Shown in pieces: positions 30,701 to 41,292 of a DNA stretch of 64,000 nt. How positions within the stretch are numbered: the first letter of the stretch is position 1; every line of letters starts with the position of its first letter. The translations under genes and the position numbers were made by a program. Origin of the DNA: Pseudomonadales bacterium. Lineage in GTDB: Bacteria > Pseudomonadota > Gammaproteobacteria > Pseudomonadales > Azotimanducaceae. The DNA lies in contig JANQPF010000010.1 of NCBI GenBank assembly GCA_028285415.1, positions 124,001-188,000 on the forward strand, written 5' to 3'. A model generated the notes under the pieces. The model ran no database searches. It was not told the DNA's origin and saw only the letters and a list, made by a program, of their open reading frames with translations.

Positions 30701-31888
30701 CTCATGCTCCGCGGTGATGCGGAGATCGACGTTGGCAGCTCTGGAGAGAACACGGACTATCCTTCGCGCGGCATTCTCGGCGCGGAATACGAGGTGATGA
30801 ACGGTGTGCATCTCATCGGTGAGCAGGAGCTGACGTGGGGTGATGCCCGGGATACTCAGGACACACGGTTCGGCGTGCGAGCGCGCCCCTGGACCGGCGC
30901 GGATGTGACCAGTCTCATTGGTCGTGATCAGGGTGAGAACGGTGAGCGCCTCTTTGCCACCACCGGGCTCCTGCAGCAGTGGCGCATCAACGAGCGGTGG
31001 ATGGCGGACTTCGGTTTCGACCGGGTGCAGACGCTCAGCGACAGCCGGTCGACGGATACGCCCGATGAGCTTCTTTTCAACCCGATCGTACCGCCGGCCT
31101 CGGGCAGCTTCGACGATGACTTCACCGCGTTCTTCACGGGCTTCAGCTATCGTCACGATCACTGGGACGTTTCATCCCGGGTCGAGTGGCACGAAGGTGA
31201 CGATGCCGACAAGCTGAATTTCCTGGTGGGCGCCAATCGGCAGCTGGCGGATGGCAAGGTGGTGGCGCTGAGCCTTGCGAGCCTGAGCGAAGACCTGACC
31301 AGCGGTGCACGGAACGATCAGACCGATCTCCGGGTGGGCTTTGCGTACCGTCCGACCGGTAGCGCCTGGTCGATTTTGAACCGCACCGATCTCATTCTCG
31401 AGACGCGGGACAATAACAGTTTCGACACGCGCACAAACAAGTTGGTCAACAACTTCAACGCCAATTTCAAGCCGCACGGCAGCGTGCATCAGGTATCCCT
31501 GCAGCTTGGCCTGAAATACGTCGTCGATACCATCGACGATCGCGAGTACGACAGCACCACCATGCTGTCGGGGATCGAGTATCGCTACGACCTGCACCCG
31601 CGCTGGGATCTCGGCGTGCACACGAGCGCGCTGACGAGCTTTGGCGCGGACACGATGCAGTACTCCTACGGCGTCTCGGTGGGTCACAATCTCTTCGAAA
31701 ACGCGTGGATCAGCCTCGGTTACAACGCGGACGGCTTCGTCGACGACGACTTCGTCGCAGCGGAGTACACCGCCAAAGGGCCTTACCTCAAGATCCGCAT
31801 GAAGTTCGACCAGGCCCTCGCCAACCGGTTTCTGGAATTTGCGGGTTGGAGCAACCGCCGACCGCAGGGTTTTGCCAACAGCCACTGA
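24788..31888 (+). CDS. Giant multidomain surface protein with C-terminal barrel-like region (cluster gene 4)
   Basis: The 2366-residue protein has a signal peptide of about 49 residues ending PVPALA. The shared [11 protein letters not shown] module comes next (about 55-80), then two cadherin-like domains (about 85-270; [19 protein letters not shown]). Two homologous copies of about 290 residues span 285-570 and 570-855. A DUF11 domain (about 860-985; [15 protein letters not shown]) is followed by a carboxypeptidase-regulatory/SdrD-B-like domain (about 995-1095; [20 protein letters not shown]) and another Ig-like domain to 1220. After a low-complexity linker the last 830 residues show alternating polar/hydrophobic strands with aromatic turns, as in a large outer-membrane barrel, ending [20 protein letters not shown]. 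It is probably surface-anchored by that barrel. Enzymatic motifs are absent. Confidence 0.82.
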   Translation: MPRTAFSSEHGRQDQLRLILLSAFLRGCLKLCGAGLLWLMLLAPVPALAIPPNTPITNTATVDFDVAGVGYAVSDSETVITDPNAGNSPPYGLQVDPPSIDENDDGGTVGLITVNDPDPTDTHTFVVSDPRFTVSGNTLQLLPGNSLNFEAEASVTLTVTATDPAGDSFVQTLTISVNDLNEAPTDITLSNQTAVAGQPGAIVGDLAAVDEDDGDTHTFAVDDARFEVVNGQLKLVDTESLALGETVTLLVTATDSGGLSYSESFTLTATPPGGGSGVNSSVSVYQFAPGVPGAQTFDVGIAQCDSGSGFADLPAPQSVFGDSIAVPGDLELAATNILKSGDSLFVQVVDPDANMDPAVRERLLVTIATLALDTEVISILETDVDSGVFVGFIQTVNGPALPGNCSIEVDGPERLTVSYTDASDALDVATLNVLVDPFGLVFDSATGNPINGALVTIIDTATGSPATVFDDDGVSPYPSSVDSGDAAFGFTPGQYRFPFVASGDYELRVTPPNRFAFPSAAPDTDLQMLAGAPYALSPGSRGMPFNVPVGPAVRVDIPLDLLPVTPTPSVLDLFSVQVGPAASESVYVAPAQCSDGSTYLASGDPVTLAAGGLSVPGSYELTAGSRFVRGDAVFIRVVDPDQDLDPFAPDTLDVTISVPLGDSEQVRLTETNDSTGVFTGYVQTSASGSFSAFNCQLEADPNSAFDVSYVDPDDASDASAVQALLDPGFTMFSSADGSLVSDATVTIVDAATGLPAVGSVFSVDGVTPFPETVVVGGSVTDGAGQIFDFAPGTFLFPVVAPGNYRLEVVNPPSHTFASVIDDATLNMLPTGPYTLSPGSRGGDFTVVAGAPFAFDVPVDPISAEIFVSKQASKDVATVGEFVQYQIQVRNGDASGTVTRVTLDDQLPMGFRYADGSLRIGSNREVPRIGENGRRMQVDLPDLGPGEEVEVRYVAEITSGARVGQARNQATVTGVGVGSANVAFADVTVREDLLRSKAILVGQVHANGCDEPATGMQDVRVWLEDGTFVVTDKDGKFHIEGIEPGTHVVQLDLASVPSSHEPILCDDNTRFAGSAHSQFIDVQAGTLWRADFHLARKPNQESEVVTRLDAEALDGIVHYVYRVKGGAVPLENVRATLMLDDQLAFIGGSARVNGQKVADPGGIEMSAPTFKLPDTQEAFEHRIEFDAFVKNPKGLIESKAVVQFVSDAGRHRSEVNVNELSLNWPSSLVIVAESVSSNRAALENARQSNARRLPARRVEGVVQPKTSGVAIQGEVHEPSRGSNRTRSNVAKTEVSIVAPDVDNRPYQLPKIDRGEAPPFDLAWLTGHQEARGIVWPPERYNPSMPAVEVAVVHGQTEKPVLMVDGQLVNPITYEGTITHHEASLSMTRWDNVSISETDSVIEAHILDADGKTLARYERPVHFSGAPARAELVPTESYLTADGLYPPLLAVRLYDRSGYPLRAGTTGEFRVSAPYLPLDKAKHLESVDNEVNNIRYQVLRDGIAYIQLEPTTVTGEVELSFEFDQVRSDVVRARLNPGTRDWIMVGLVEGSYAHNSLSGNMTSLGALNLEDESLSDGRVAFYAKGMVKGDWLLTAAYDTDKRFERRLREQIDPNQFYTLYGDGTEQLYDAESQRKLYLKVEKERFVGLFGDFDTDFERSELARYDRRMNGVRTGYFGERVEINAFASETDQAFIRDELRGDGTSGVYRLSSRNIVINSEAIRLVTRDRFSTDVIIEEVALTRYLDYTIDYGRGTVIFKQPIFSQDAGFNPIFIEAEYEVADEGADEEIVAGTRMAYRLDENESEIALTYVNDGTEGQGGDLMAADLTWQFNPEQKLTVEAAQTDTDALGAADAYLVELEHAGEKIAGRLYYREQEQAFGLGYQSTLEADTRKFGVEGEYRVNEQVLLRTQTFQQSLLSQDADRFLANVEGEWRRGDTKFRGGLQTVSEETASGESRDGSQVLMGVTQTLLRNKLMLRGDAEIDVGSSGENTDYPSRGILGAEYEVMNGVHLIGEQELTWGDARDTQDTRFGVRARPWTGADVTSLIGRDQGENGERLFATTGLLQQWRINERWMADFGFDRVQTLSDSRSTDTPDELLFNPIVPPASGSFDDDFTAFFTGFSYRHDHWDVSSRVEWHEGDDADKLNFLVGANRQLADGKVVALSLASLSEDLTSGARNDQTDLRVGFAYRPTGSAWSILNRTDLILETRDNNSFDTRTNKLVNNFNANFKPHGSVHQVSLQLGLKYVVDTIDDREYDSTTMLSGIEYRYDLHPRWDLGVHTSALTSFGADTMQYSYGVSVGHNLFENAWISLGYNADGFVDDDFVAAEYTAKGPYLKIRMKFDQALANRFLEFAGWSNRRPQGFANSH
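25628..26490 (+). repeat. Internal protein repeat, copy 1 (in cluster gene 4)
   Basis: The copy encodes a block from [14 protein letters not shown] to [14 protein letters not shown]. It shares ordered landmarks with copy 2: [17 protein letters not shown], a [18 protein letters not shown] block, an [16 protein letters not shown] block, [15 protein letters not shown] and the terminal LSPGSRG. Divergence is high at DNA level, so the duplication is old. Confidence 0.75.
26491..27360 (+). repeat. Internal protein repeat, copy 2 (in cluster gene 4)
   Basis: Copy 2 runs from [15 protein letters not shown] to [14 protein letters not shown]. Matching landmarks are [65 protein letters not shown] and [16 protein letters not shown]. 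The shared VVDPD segment and paired cysteines suggest the same Ig-like fold in both copies. Confidence 0.75.
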
Positions 31889-31920
31889 ACGGCTCCCTTT
31901 GCCGTCTTTATCTTCTTTTT
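31889..31920 (+). terminator. Weak rho-independent terminator after the DUF11 cluster
   Basis: ACGGC (31889-31893) and GCCGT (31901-31905) form a five-base stem one base after the stop codon of the giant gene. A T-rich stretch (CTTTATCTTCTTTTT) follows. The stem is short, so termination may be partial. Confidence 0.5.
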
Positions 31921-32045
31921 CGCTTTTGTTGACCGCTCCTCGCCATGCGCCTTTTACCGGCACCTTTTGGTAGTATACGCGCGCCTCGCGGGTGGCTCAG
32001 GCCGCCGCATCCGACCAACGTTATGGATTGAGTTTCTCGAGAGTG

Positions 32046-34130
32046 ATGACGATCAAACGAATCTGCTGCGCGATCACCGTTGCGGCAGCTGCACTGGTGA
32101 ACCCTTCTCTCAGCGCCGCTGAGGGTGAGGAAGCGGAGCGCATTGATGAAGTGCGCGTGGTGGCAACCCGTCTGGAGCAGACGCTCAAGGACGTACCCGC
32201 CGCGATCAGCGTCGTCGGACAGCAGGATATTCAGCGCGGCCGGCAGCTGCTTGGTCTCGACGAGGCGCTCAATCGGGTACCGGGGGTCTTTGCACAGAAC
32301 CGCTACAACTTCGCTCAGGATCTGCGGCTGGCCATTCGCGGGTTTGGTGCCCGTGCAAATTTCGGCATACGCGGCTTGAAGATCTACCAGGATGGCATCC
32401 CGGCGACCACGGCGGACGGTCAGAGCGGCGTTGATGACATCGACATGAGCTCGCTGCAGCGTATTGAGGTGCTGCGGGGTCCGTCGGCAGCGCTATATGG
32501 CGCCGCCTCGGGAGGTGTGGTCAATCTGATCACGGAGGACGGCGGTGAGGTGCCTTTTGTGCAGAGCGGCGTGGTCGTCGGTGAGGACGGCCAGCGCACG
32601 TATCGCGTCAAAACCGGAGGCCAGAGCGGTGCACTCAACTATCTGCTGAGCCTTTCGGATCTGACGTTTGACGGCTACCGGGACAACGCGCGTGTGGAAG
32701 CCACCCAGTTCAACAGCAAGTTTCGCTATGACTTTGCCGACCGCGGCGATCTCACCGTGGTCGTCAACGCGGTTGATTCGCCGCGCGCGGACGATGCCGG
32801 CGCGATCACCGCCGCGCAGGTTGACGCAGACCCGACGCAGGCGCAGCCCCGTAACTTGAGCTCCAACGCCGGCGAAGCCGTCGAACAGCAGAAGCTCGGC
32901 TGGGTGTATCGGCGCGAGATCGGGGAAGACAGCCTGCTCACCGTGCGCAACTATTATGTGTGGCGTGATTTCGAAGCGTTTCTGCCGATCGGTACGCACA
33001 TCCCTTTCGTTGCCGATGACGGTGTCGTGGAGTTCGATCGTTTTTTCTACGGGGGCGGGGTGCAACTCGACTTCGGCAATGCGCTTTTCGGTCGGCCCGG
33101 GCGCACGACCGTGGGACTTGATGTCGACGTCCAGAGTGACGACCGGCAGCGTTATCTCAACAACGCCGGCGTCAGGGGCGCGTTGTCTTTCGATCAAGAG
33201 GAAGAGGCGCACAACGTTGGTCTCTTTCTGCGCCATGAGCTCGAGCTCAGCGAGGCGGTGACGATCGTTGCCGGTCTTCGCTACGATGAGGTTGAGCTCG
33301 AGGTGGATGATGCGTTCATCGCCAACGGCGACCAGTCGGACACGCTCGATTTCGATGAAGTGAGCCCGATGCTGGGCGTGGTGGTCGACGTCACTGATCG
33401 TCTGGCAGTCTATGCCAACTACGGCACCAGCTTCGAGACCCCCACCTTCACGGAGCTTGCAAATCCGGCGCGGAATTTGAGCGTGAGCCTGGGTGGGTTC
33501 GACAACGTCGAGGCGCAGACTGCAAGCAGTTTCGAAGTTGGACTGCGCGGTTCTCCAGTTGATTCCGTCTACATCGACGCGGCGGTGTTCAGCATGGACG
33601 TCGACGACGAAATCACCAGCGTTGCCAACATCGGCAACCGCGCGTTTTTTCAGAACGCCGATACCGAACGGAACGGCGTGGAGCTGAGTCTGGTTGCCGA
33701 GCCGGCCGAAGGTCTGCGCGTGTCGCTGGCGTACGCCTACACCGATTTCGAATTCGACGATTTTGCCAGCAACCCGACGCTTGATGGCAACGCACTGCCG
33801 GGTCTGCCGGAGCAGCAGCTTTTTGCCGAGGTTGCCTACGATCACAGTTCCGGATTTTATGTCGTCGGCGATGTGCTCTACGTCGATGAGATTTACGCAG
33901 ACAACGCAAATACTGTCGAGAACGATGCGAGCACGGTGGCCAACCTGCGCGCAGGCTGGGCGAACGAGATGGGTCGCTGGCGCGTGGCGCCATTCGTGGG
34001 CATCAACAACGTCTTCGACGAGACCTACAACGCCAACGTGCGCATCAACGGATTTGGCGGACGTTTGTTCGAGCCAGGCCCGGAACGCCACTTTTATGGG
34101 GGTCTGACCGTTGACTATGCCTGGCAATAG
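32046..34130 (+). CDS. TonB-dependent outer-membrane receptor
   Basis: The 694-residue protein has a signal peptide ([20 protein letters not shown], cleaved near LSAAEG) and a TonB-box-like [10 protein letters not shown]. The plug domain has [14 protein letters not shown], then [40 protein letters not shown] and NLIT. A 22-strand-type barrel includes [20 protein letters not shown]. It ends [12 protein letters not shown]; the terminal residue is Gln after Trp rather than the usual Phe/Trp. It is related to catecholate/FecA-like receptors and could import siderophores, haem, vitamin B12 or carbohydrate. ATG at 32046 gives a clean signal peptide; GTG at 32043 is adjacent. No exbB/tonB or periplasmic partner is nearby, so substrate is unknown. 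Confidence 0.9.
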   Translation: MTIKRICCAITVAAAALVNPSLSAAEGEEAERIDEVRVVATRLEQTLKDVPAAISVVGQQDIQRGRQLLGLDEALNRVPGVFAQNRYNFAQDLRLAIRGFGARANFGIRGLKIYQDGIPATTADGQSGVDDIDMSSLQRIEVLRGPSAALYGAASGGVVNLITEDGGEVPFVQSGVVVGEDGQRTYRVKTGGQSGALNYLLSLSDLTFDGYRDNARVEATQFNSKFRYDFADRGDLTVVVNAVDSPRADDAGAITAAQVDADPTQAQPRNLSSNAGEAVEQQKLGWVYRREIGEDSLLTVRNYYVWRDFEAFLPIGTHIPFVADDGVVEFDRFFYGGGVQLDFGNALFGRPGRTTVGLDVDVQSDDRQRYLNNAGVRGALSFDQEEEAHNVGLFLRHELELSEAVTIVAGLRYDEVELEVDDAFIANGDQSDTLDFDEVSPMLGVVVDVTDRLAVYANYGTSFETPTFTELANPARNLSVSLGGFDNVEAQTASSFEVGLRGSPVDSVYIDAAVFSMDVDDEITSVANIGNRAFFQNADTERNGVELSLVAEPAEGLRVSLAYAYTDFEFDDFASNPTLDGNALPGLPEQQLFAEVAYDHSSGFYVVGDVLYVDEIYADNANTVENDASTVANLRAGWANEMGRWRVAPFVGINNVFDETYNANVRINGFGGRLFEPGPERHFYGGLTVDYAWQ

Positions 34131-34174
34131 GCAGTCAGCTTGACCGCTCGCCTGATCGGAGGAGAGAGATATCG

Positions 34175-35578
34175 ATGAAACCGGTTGCCAAACCCCTGCC
34201 TTTGGAGAAGGTGGATATAGAAATTGGCCCCCGGGGAAGCATGGAGCTGCTGTCCCAGCGCGAAGTTTCTGCGCTGAGTGACGGGCGTCACCCGGAAGCG
34301 TTGCAGGAGCTGTGGCGCCGCTGCGCGCTGGCGGTGCTCAACACCGGCAACGAAACGGACGATGCTGCGGCTATCTTCGATGCCTACTCGGATTTCTCCG
34401 TGGAAGTGGTCAAACGAACTCGCGGGCTCATGCTCAACATCAAAAACGCACCGGCAACGGCGCTGGTTGAAGGGCGCATGGTCGAGGGGATCCGCCAGCA
34501 CCTCTTCGCCGTGCTGCGTGACGTCATCTATATCGGCACCGAAATCAGCGATCCGAGCATGTACGATCTGGAAACGAGCGGCGGCATCACGGATGCGGTG
34601 TTCCAGATACTCAAGCACGCACGCGTCATGGAACCCGGCGTGCGGCCCAACCTGGTGGTCTGCTGGGGCGGGCATTCCATCAGCCGTGACGAGTACGAAT
34701 ACACCAAGGAAGTCGGCTACCACCTGGGGCTCAGACGCCTCGACATCTGCACGGGCTGTGGTCCGGGTGCCATGAAGGGTCCAATGAAAGGCGCGGCTGT
34801 GGGACACGCCAAGCAGCGCGCGGAAGGCGCCCGGTTCGTCGGCTTGTCGGAACCGGGTATCATCGCCGCGGAGCCCCCTAATCCCATGGTCAATCATCTG
34901 GTGGTGCTGCCGGATATCGAAAAGCGTCTCGAAGCGTTCGTCCGCCTCGGTCACGGCATCATCGTCTTTCCCGGCGGGGCGGGTACTGCGGAAGAGATCC
35001 TCTATCTCATGGGCATCCTGCTCGATCCAGCCAACGCGGATTTGCACCTGCCGGTTGTCTTCACAGGACCGGCTGATGCGGCGGAGTACTTCGCCGAAAT
35101 GGATCGCTTCCTGCGTTTGCTTTTCGGGGACGCCGTAGAAGGCAAATACGAAGTCATCATCGACGATTCCGAAGCCGTCGGCGCATTCATGAGCAGGGAG
35201 ATCAAGAACGTGCGGCGTGCCCGGCAGAAAACCGGTGATGCGTACTACTTCAACTGGCTCATGAAAATCCCCGAACCGCATCAGAAACCTTTCGACGTTA
35301 CGCATGACAGCGTCGCTGATCTGCACCTCGTCCGTGATCAGCCCGCAGCGGATCTGGCGGTGGCGGTGCGGCAGGCGTTCTCCGCGATTGTCACCGGTAA
35401 CGTCAAAGACCAGGGGATACGGGCAATCAAGCGGCACGGACCGTTCCAGCTGCGTGCTGATGCCGAGCTCACAGACGCGTTGGATCGGCTGCTGCGAAGC
35501 TTTGCGACATCGGGACGTATGCGTCTGCACGGCGAGTACGAACCCTGCTACAAGGTGGTTGCCTCCGCAGCCGGGTGA
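34175..35578 (+). CDS. ppnN: Pyrimidine/purine nucleotide 5'-monophosphate nucleosidase (LOG family)
   Basis: The 467-residue cytosolic enzyme matches PpnN/YgdH in length and layout. An N-terminal DUF4478-like region ([13 protein letters not shown]) precedes the LOG/Rossmann core with [33 protein letters not shown] and the nucleotide-binding [19 protein letters not shown]-terminal DUF3412-like domain follows ([15 protein letters not shown]). PpnN hydrolyses NMPs to base plus ribose-5-phosphate and in E. coli is stimulated by (p)ppGpp. An SD-like GGAGGAGAG lies eight bases before ATG. It is co-directional with the following ccm operon (16-base gap), so the ccm genes may be read through from its promoter. 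Confidence 0.93.
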   Translation: MKPVAKPLPLEKVDIEIGPRGSMELLSQREVSALSDGRHPEALQELWRRCALAVLNTGNETDDAAAIFDAYSDFSVEVVKRTRGLMLNIKNAPATALVEGRMVEGIRQHLFAVLRDVIYIGTEISDPSMYDLETSGGITDAVFQILKHARVMEPGVRPNLVVCWGGHSISRDEYEYTKEVGYHLGLRRLDICTGCGPGAMKGPMKGAAVGHAKQRAEGARFVGLSEPGIIAAEPPNPMVNHLVVLPDIEKRLEAFVRLGHGIIVFPGGAGTAEEILYLMGILLDPANADLHLPVVFTGPADAAEYFAEMDRFLRLLFGDAVEGKYEVIIDDSEAVGAFMSREIKNVRRARQKTGDAYYFNWLMKIPEPHQKPFDVTHDSVADLHLVRDQPAADLAVAVRQAFSAIVTGNVKDQGIRAIKRHGPFQLRADAELTDALDRLLRSFATSGRMRLHGEYEPCYKVVASAAG

Positions 35579-35594
35579 ATGGCGGGGTAGGCCG

Positions 35595-36179
35595 GTGCTG
35601 ACGCTTGTAGAGCTGGCGTGCAAACGCGATGAACGGACGCTTTTTGCTCCGCTCTCGGAAACGGTGACGCCTGGTGAATGTGTTGCGCTGGCCGGGTCCA
35701 ACGGCTCGGGCAAGACCACGTTGCTGCGTACGCTTGCCGGTATTCACAGTCAGTTCGAAGGCAGTTTCCAGTGTGAGCCTTTTCTCTACCAGGGACACCG
35801 GATCGCGTTGGATGAATTGTTGAATCCGCTCGAAAACCTGCACTGGTTCGGCGCCCTCGACGGCCGCACCGTCTCCGACGATGCGCTGCGCGACGCGCTG
35901 GCCCGAGTAGACATGCTGCCGTACGCGCTCACTCCGTGTGGGCGCATGTCGCAGGGGCAGCAGCGGCGTATCACCATGGCGCGATGGCTGCTGTCGGCAC
36001 GCAAGCTCTGGTTCCTCGATGAGCCTCTGACCGCGCTCGACCGCCAGGGACAGGTGGTTCTCAACGACATCATTGCATCACATATCGACGCGGGTGGTGC
36101 CGTCTTCTGCGCAACTCACGCCTCCCTCGACGTTGCCGCGCGTGAGATAACACTTGCTCCGCTGACCGAGGCACCGTGA
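35595..36179 (+). CDS. ccmA: Cytochrome c biogenesis ABC ATPase CcmA
   Basis: The 194-residue ATPase has Walker [19 protein letters not shown], signature [17 protein letters not shown], Walker [13 protein letters not shown] and the H-loop [10 protein letters not shown]. The [18 protein letters not shown] block and small size are CcmA-typical. With CcmB it forms the ABC complex that releases holo-CcmE from CcmC. GTG at 35595 fits the family start. It overlaps the ccmB start by one to four bases. Confidence 0.94.
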   Translation: MLTLVELACKRDERTLFAPLSETVTPGECVALAGSNGSGKTTLLRTLAGIHSQFEGSFQCEPFLYQGHRIALDELLNPLENLHWFGALDGRTVSDDALRDALARVDMLPYALTPCGRMSQGQQRRITMARWLLSARKLWFLDEPLTALDRQGQVVLNDIIASHIDAGGAVFCATHASLDVAAREITLAPLTEAP

Positions 36180-36841
36180 TGGGCGGTCTGCTGCGACGTG
36201 AATGGCAGGTTCTTGCGCGTAACCGTGCCCAGGTAATCAACCCGCTCGCCTTTTTGTTCCTTGCGGTGATGCTGTTTGCCGTGGGCGGACCGCTCGAGGA
36301 TAATACGCGCGCGCAATATGGTGGTGCGGTGCTCTGGCTGATTGTCCTGCTCACCAACATGCTGTCGCTGGATGCGCTGTTCCGTCGCGACTACGACAAC
36401 GGCGTGCTGGAGCAGGTGGTGTGCGGCGCTGACGTACCGTTCCTGGTCATCCTCCTGCGGATTGGCATGCAGTGGCTGAGCACCGGGGCGCTGGTGACCC
36501 TGTTGGCGCCGTTCCTGTGCCTGCTCCTCGGTCTGCCGGGTCACGTGACGGCAACCGCGATGCTCGCCCTGGCGCTGGGCTCGCCGGCAATCAGCCTCCT
36601 GGGCGCAGTGGGCGCCGCGCTGACTGTGGGTTTCTCCCGGGGCGGTATTCTGCTGGGTTTGCTGGTGCTGCCGCTGCTCCTGCCGGTGCTGATTTTCGGC
36701 ACCAGTGCCATCAATCAGGAGGTCGCCGGGATCACGAACAATGCACAGTTGTATTGGCTCGGTTTCATTAGCATGGTGGCGCTGACGATTGGACCTTTTG
36801 CGACGACCGCGGGTCTAAGAATCAGCCTGCAAATGCAGTAA
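36179..36841 (+). CDS. ccmB: Haem exporter subunit CcmB
   Basis: The 220-residue, six-TM protein has the same length as E. coli CcmB. It has [20 protein letters not shown] at the N-terminus (family: RE..L..R....NPL), [18 protein letters not shown], and the conserved [15 protein letters not shown]. Helices include [22 protein letters not shown] at 36179 overlaps the ccmA stop; GTG at 36176 is also possible. It acts as membrane subunit of CcmABCD, freeing haem-loaded CcmE. Confidence 0.95.
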   Translation: MGGLLRREWQVLARNRAQVINPLAFLFLAVMLFAVGGPLEDNTRAQYGGAVLWLIVLLTNMLSLDALFRRDYDNGVLEQVVCGADVPFLVILLRIGMQWLSTGALVTLLAPFLCLLLGLPGHVTATAMLALALGSPAISLLGAVGAALTVGFSRGGILLGLLVLPLLLPVLIFGTSAINQEVAGITNNAQLYWLGFISMVALTIGPFATTAGLRISLQMQ

Positions 36842-36878
36842 ATATACTTGCAGACTAGTCGAGAGAAATCGTCGAACA

Positions 36879-37637
36879 ATGTCTTTCACATCCAGCATAA
36901 AGACGCTGTGGCATAAGCTCGGTTCACCGCGCTGGTTTTATCAGATGTCGGGACCCTGGGTTATTGGCTTTGGCATCGCCGCGCTGGTTCTGCTCGGCGT
37001 CGGCGCCGTATGGGCGCTCGGTTTTGCCCCCCCGGACTATCAGCAGGGCAACAGCTTCCGCATCATGTACGTGCACGTTCCCGCAGCGATGGTGGCGCAG
37101 AGCATCTATATGAGCATGGGTGTGGCGGGTCTGGTGCTTTTCGTCTGGCGCATGAAGCTCGCGGATGTGGCCATTGCCGCCTGTCTGCCACTCGGCATGG
37201 TGTTGACGGCGCTTGCACTGTTCAGCGGCGGCGTCTGGGGCAAGCCTACCTGGGGCACCTGGTGGGAGTGGGATGGACGGACGGTGTCGACCCTGGTGCT
37301 CTTGTTCCTGTTCATTGGCATCTATGCGCTGCGTGAGGCCATTGAGGATGCCGGTCTCAAAGCCAGAGCCAGCGCGCTCGTTGCCATGATTGGCACCATC
37401 AACATCCCGATCATCAAATATTCAGTGGAATGGTGGCACACCCTGCATCAGCCTGCCTCGTTTACGCTGACCGAAAAGCCGGCGATGCCGCCGGAGATGT
37501 ATCTGCCGCTCCTGGTCATGGTGCTCGGCATGTACGCGTTTGCCGGGCACAACATCATCAGCCGCATGCGCAACCAGATTCTCGTGCGCGAAAGCCGCAC
37601 CCATTGGGTGCGCGAAGCGATGGCGACGGGAGGGTGA
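36879..37637 (+). CDS. ccmC: Haem-handling protein CcmC
   Basis: The 252-residue protein has six TM segments, the periplasmic tryptophan-rich WWD box in [15 protein letters not shown], and both haem-ligand His regions ([22 protein letters not shown]). It loads haem onto CcmE at the outer face of the inner membrane. The gap of 37 bases after ccmB is the largest in the first part of the operon; it overlaps ccmD in TGATG. Confidence 0.96.
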   Translation: MSFTSSIKTLWHKLGSPRWFYQMSGPWVIGFGIAALVLLGVGAVWALGFAPPDYQQGNSFRIMYVHVPAAMVAQSIYMSMGVAGLVLFVWRMKLADVAIAACLPLGMVLTALALFSGGVWGKPTWGTWWEWDGRTVSTLVLLFLFIGIYALREAIEDAGLKARASALVAMIGTINIPIIKYSVEWWHTLHQPASFTLTEKPAMPPEMYLPLLVMVLGMYAFAGHNIISRMRNQILVRESRTHWVREAMATGG

Positions 37638-37840
37638 TGGTGCAGTTCGAGAGCTGGGCATCTTTCTTTGCAATGGGCGGCCACGGGCTTTACGTCTGGC
37701 TTGCCTACGGGGCCACGTTTCTCGTCCTTGCCATCAGCTACCTTTCGGTGCGCGGCGCGCGCAAACGGCTGCAACAGGAGCTCAGCTGGCTGTCCGGTGA
37801 GGGCGGCGGAGCCACTCAAGAGGAAGAAACGAAGTTATGA
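37637..37840 (+). CDS. ccmD: Cytochrome c maturation small protein CcmD
   Basis: The 67-residue protein has one TM ([20 protein letters not shown]) preceded by the typical [11 protein letters not shown] and followed by a basic helix ([13 protein letters not shown]). CcmD stabilises CcmC-CcmE and helps release CcmE. Its start overlaps the ccmC stop and its stop overlaps ccmE by ATGA. It is short but unmistakable by position and pattern. Confidence 0.9.
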   Translation: MVQFESWASFFAMGGHGLYVWLAYGATFLVLAISYLSVRGARKRLQQELSWLSGEGGGATQEEETKL

Positions 37841-38280
37841 ATCCAGTCAGAAAACGGCGCCTCTACCTTGCCCTGTTTTTACTGCTTGCAGTGTCGGGCA
37901 CCACCGCTGCGCTGATGGTTGCGCTCGAACAGAACATCAACATGTTCTTCCCACCGGCGGACGTGGTCGCCGGCGTTGCGCCGACCGAAACGCCGATTCG
38001 TGCCGGGGGCATGGTCCTCGAGGGTTCCGTCGTGCGCGACCCTGGCAGCCTCGGTGTCGAGTTTGTGCTGACGGATCGGGCCGGGGCAGAGTTCACGGTG
38101 GCGTTTGAGGGCATCCTGCCGGATCTTTTCCGTGAAGGTCAGGGCATCATCGTCCAGGGTGAGCTCAAGGAAGACGGCCTCTTTGCCGCGCGGGAAGTGC
38201 TCGCCAAGCACGACGAAAACTACATGCCACCGGAACTCATGGACATTGCCGGTCACCAGAATCAGGGAGCCGACTCTTGA
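37837..38280 (+). CDS. ccmE: Haem chaperone CcmE
   Basis: The 147-residue protein has one N-terminal TM ([20 protein letters not shown]) and a periplasmic OB fold ([22 protein letters not shown]-like [19 protein letters not shown]). The covalent haem site [12 protein letters not shown] is intact, His in the HxxxY motif. It carries haem from CcmC to CcmFHI. Confidence 0.96.
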   Translation: MNPVRKRRLYLALFLLLAVSGTTAALMVALEQNINMFFPPADVVAGVAPTETPIRAGGMVLEGSVVRDPGSLGVEFVLTDRAGAEFTVAFEGILPDLFREGQGIIVQGELKEDGLFAAREVLAKHDENYMPPELMDIAGHQNQGADS

Positions 38281-40253
38281 ACATGCTCCCCGAATTCGGG
38301 CAGATCAGTCTTGCCTGTGCCGCTTGCCTGGCGCTGGCGGCTGCGGTGACCGGACTCGGCGGCAATGGCGCGCGCGGCGAGCTTCTGCGTCGCTCAACCG
38401 TGTCCATGGTGGTGGGTCAATTCGTGTTTTCAACCGTCGCCTTTGCCATCCTCGTCACCGCCTTCGTCAATGACGATTTCAGCGTCGAATACGTTGCCAA
38501 CAATTCCAACTCGCTGCTGCCCTGGTACTACAAAATCAGCGCGGCCTGGGGTGGGCATGAAGGCAGCTTTCTGCTCTGGATTGTCATCATGACCCTGTGG
38601 ATGGTGGCGGTTGTGGTGCGACGCCAGAACTATCCACAACGGTTCGCCAATCGCGTGCTCGGCATTTTGAGTCTGCTCAATCTCGGTTTTCTGAGCTTTG
38701 CGTTTTTCACCTCCAACCCCTTCACCCGGCTGATCCCGATGACGCCTGCCGACGGTGCTGATCTCAATCCGCTGCTGCAGGATTTCGGGCTCATCGTTCA
38801 TCCGCCGCTGCTCTACGTAGGCTACGTTGGCCTTGCGGTGCCGTTTGCGTTTGCCGTGGCAGCGCTCCTGGAAAACCGCCTCGACGCCGCCTGGTCGCGC
38901 TGGTCTAGACCCTGGACGAACGTCGCCTGGGCGGCGCTGACGCTGGGGATTGCGCTTGGCAGCTGGTGGGCCTACTACGAGCTCGGCTGGGGCGGCTGGT
39001 GGTTCTGGGATCCCGTGGAGAATGCCAGCTTCATGCCGTGGCTCGCGGCGACTGCGCTCATTCATTCCCTGGCCGTTACCGAGAAACGCGGGACGTTCAA
39101 GAGCTGGACCCTGCTCCTGGCCATCGCCGCGTTTTCGCTGTCGCTGCTCGGCGCGTTCATCGTGCGCTCCGGGGTGCTGACTTCGGTGCACGCCTTTGCC
39201 GTGGATCCTGAACGTGGCAGTTACATTCTGGCTTTCCTGGCGCTGGTGGTCGGCGGCTCCCTGACGCTCTACGCCCTGCGCGGCGGTGGCGTGCGCGCCG
39301 CCGTTGGCTACCAACTTATGAGCCGTGAGTTTTTCATGTTGATCAACAACGTGATTCTCGTCGTCTCTCTGGCGGTGGTGCTCTGGGGTACGCTTGCCCC
39401 CATCGGCTATGAGGTCCTCACCGGCAGCCGCATCTCCATCGGCGTACCGTTTTTCAATATGTTTTTCGTGCCGTTGATGCTGGCACTGGCGGCTGCGGTG
39501 TCACTGGTACCCGTGCTCAACTGGAAGCGGACCCGCTGGGCTGCCATCAAACCCGCGTTTGCCTATGCGTTACCGCTGGCCGTTGTCGGCGGTGGTCTGA
39601 CCCTCTATTTTACCGAGCCGCGCCTGGTCATGGTGGCGCTTGCGCTGATGCTGGCCGCGTGGATTGTGGTCACGCATGCCAACGATATCTGGAAGCGCGT
39701 GCGCGCGCGTTCGAGCATGCCGCTGAGCTATGCGGGGATGACCATTGCCCACCTGGGTTTTGCCATGTCGGTCATCGGAGTTGCCGTCACCTCGACTCAG
39801 TCGATCGAGGCCGATCGCCGCATGGCGCCGGGTGATCAGACGGAGCTCGGCACTGCGGCGGTCCAGTTTGTGGGCATGCAGCAGGTCCGGGGTCCGAATT
39901 ACGTGGCCGATCAGGGTAATTTCATCGTCACCCCGGCAGGCGGCAGCCCGTACTCGCTGAAGCCCGAGAAACGGCGCTATCTCGCACGCGGCAGCATCAT
40001 GACCGAAGCGGCGATCAATCCCGGATTCATGTCTGATACCTATATTTCTCTCGGTGAGCCGCTTGGCGACGGCGCGTGGGCCGTGCGTCTGCATTTCAAG
40101 CCGCTGGTGCGGTGGGTCTGGCTCGGCTGCCTGCTCATGGCGCTGGGTGGGGTCATGGCGGTGGCCGACAAGCGCTATCGGCGTCTGCGCGCCCGTCAGG
40201 ACGCCCAGGTGCGTGAGGTGCATGAAAGTGCGGCAGGGCAGGTGAGCACATGA
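38277..40253 (+). CDS. ccmF: Cytochrome c haem lyase subunit CcmF
   Basis: The 658-residue polytopic protein has the WWD motif [19 protein letters not shown], conserved His residues in [12 protein letters not shown] and [13 protein letters not shown], and about 14 hydrophobic segments. It ligates haem to apocytochrome c with CcmH/CcmI. TTG at 38277 has GGGAG seven bases upstream and overlaps the ccmE stop (TTGA); ATG at 38283 gives the family-like N-terminus MLPEFGQ. Either start may be used. Confidence 0.96.
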   Translation: MNMLPEFGQISLACAACLALAAAVTGLGGNGARGELLRRSTVSMVVGQFVFSTVAFAILVTAFVNDDFSVEYVANNSNSLLPWYYKISAAWGGHEGSFLLWIVIMTLWMVAVVVRRQNYPQRFANRVLGILSLLNLGFLSFAFFTSNPFTRLIPMTPADGADLNPLLQDFGLIVHPPLLYVGYVGLAVPFAFAVAALLENRLDAAWSRWSRPWTNVAWAALTLGIALGSWWAYYELGWGGWWFWDPVENASFMPWLAATALIHSLAVTEKRGTFKSWTLLLAIAAFSLSLLGAFIVRSGVLTSVHAFAVDPERGSYILAFLALVVGGSLTLYALRGGGVRAAVGYQLMSREFFMLINNVILVVSLAVVLWGTLAPIGYEVLTGSRISIGVPFFNMFFVPLMLALAAAVSLVPVLNWKRTRWAAIKPAFAYALPLAVVGGGLTLYFTEPRLVMVALALMLAAWIVVTHANDIWKRVRARSSMPLSYAGMTIAHLGFAMSVIGVAVTSTQSIEADRRMAPGDQTELGTAAVQFVGMQQVRGPNYVADQGNFIVTPAGGSPYSLKPEKRRYLARGSIMTEAAINPGFMSDTYISLGEPLGDGAWAVRLHFKPLVRWVWLGCLLMALGGVMAVADKRYRRLRARQDAQVREVHESAAGQVST

Positions 40254-40816
40254 GCCGGCTGAGTCTGTTCGTCCCGCTCGGGGTGTTTGTGCTCATCCTG
40301 GTGGTCGGCTGGTTCGGCTTCTCGCTGGACGACCGACGGCAGATGCCATCGGCGCTGATCGACAAACCGTTCCCGGAGTTTGCAGCGCCGTCGCTCTACG
40401 ACCAGGCACGCACGGTGACCCGGGCAGACATCCTCGGCCGGCCGACGCTGGTCAACGTCTGGGCGACGTGGTGCACCACCTGTAAGGCTGAGCACGCTGA
40501 GCTCATGCGCATTGCCGAGCGCACCGATGTGCAGCTCGTCGGCGTCAACTACAAAGACGATGTGGCCAAAGCACAGCGCTGGCTGGCGGACTTCGGCGAT
40601 CCCTACGACATGGTGGTCGTAGACCCCGACGGCGTGCTCGGCGTGGAGCTGGGTGTCACCGGCGCGCCTGAAACGTTTCTGCTCGACGGGGAAGGAAAGA
40701 TTCTCTACAAGCGCGTGGCGGACGTGAACCGCCGCATCTGGCGGGATGAGCTTGCCCCGCGTCTGGCGCGCCTCGGCATTGTCGAGAAAGATCTGCCCGA
40801 GCAGGGCGGCCGATGA
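40250..40816 (+). CDS. ccmG: Thiol:disulphide oxidoreductase CcmG/DsbE
   Basis: The 188-residue membrane-anchored thioredoxin has an N-terminal TM ([20 protein letters not shown]), the acidic-type active site [14 protein letters not shown], and the cis-Pro loop [10 protein letters not shown]. It reduces the CXXCH cysteines of apocytochromes or CcmH. It overlaps ccmF and ccmH by four bases each. Confidence 0.95.
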   Translation: MSRLSLFVPLGVFVLILVVGWFGFSLDDRRQMPSALIDKPFPEFAAPSLYDQARTVTRADILGRPTLVNVWATWCTTCKAEHAELMRIAERTDVQLVGVNYKDDVAKAQRWLADFGDPYDMVVVDPDGVLGVELGVTGAPETFLLDGEGKILYKRVADVNRRIWRDELAPRLARLGIVEKDLPEQGGR

Positions 40817-41277
40817 CAAAAACGCTGCCCGTCCTCATGTTGATCGTCTGCACCGCTGCCCCGGCCTGGGGTGCCACGCCGGTGGATGTCTACCGCTTTG
40901 ATACCCCGGAGCAGGAAACTCGGTACAAAGCGCTCATCGAGGAGTTTCGCTGTCCCAAATGCCTGAACACCAATCTCGCCGGCAGCGATGCGCCGATAGC
41001 GCAGGACATGCGCCGCACGGTTCACGATCTCGTCGTCGGGGAGGGATTGAGTGATCAAGAGGTGCGCGACTATCTGCGCGAGCGCTACGGCGATTTTGTG
41101 CTCTACGATCCCCCCTTCGAGCCCCGCACCTATGCCATCTGGCTGGTGCCGATCGGGCTTGCGCTGCTCGGGATGGTTGCCATCTTTTTACTGGTCTCCC
41201 GAGCCCGTCAGCCAGCAGGACACCCTCTGGATTCGGCGGATCGCCAGCGTATCGAAGCGCTGCTGCAAGACGATTAG
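40813..41277 (+). CDS. ccmH: Cytochrome c maturation protein CcmH (CcmL type)
   Basis: The 154-residue protein has a signal peptide ([15 protein letters not shown]), the redox motif [10 protein letters not shown] (LRCxxC family motif with a Lys/Leu variant), the three-helix bundle [18 protein letters not shown], and one C-terminal TM. It has only the short thiol-reducing domain, while the TPR part is the separate ccmI that follows, unlike the fused E. coli CcmH. Confidence 0.95.
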   Translation: MTKTLPVLMLIVCTAAPAWGATPVDVYRFDTPEQETRYKALIEEFRCPKCLNTNLAGSDAPIAQDMRRTVHDLVVGEGLSDQEVRDYLRERYGDFVLYDPPFEPRTYAIWLVPIGLALLGMVAIFLLVSRARQPAGHPLDSADRQRIEALLQDD

Positions 41278-41292
41278 CAGGTTCTGAAGGCG

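Noticed and set aside
28460-31162. 900-codon open frame on the minus strand inside the giant surface-protein gene
   Set aside because: It is antisense to a strongly patterned protein, has low-complexity His/Arg/Val-rich translation and no domain or signal. It is an effect of GC-rich codon use.
31960-31985. TAGTATACG as -10 box for the TonB receptor
   Set aside because: No -35 with acceptable spacing was seen, and no Fur-box-like dyad overlaps it.
32493-35719. Two minus-strand frames of more than 530 codons opposite the TonB receptor and ppnN
   Set aside because: Both mirror real plus-strand genes with complete motifs; their products have no recognisable domain.
36842-36878. Possible promoter or small gene between ccmB and ccmC
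   Set aside because: Only 37 bases, no convincing -35/-10 pair and no terminator; best seen as an intra-operon gap.
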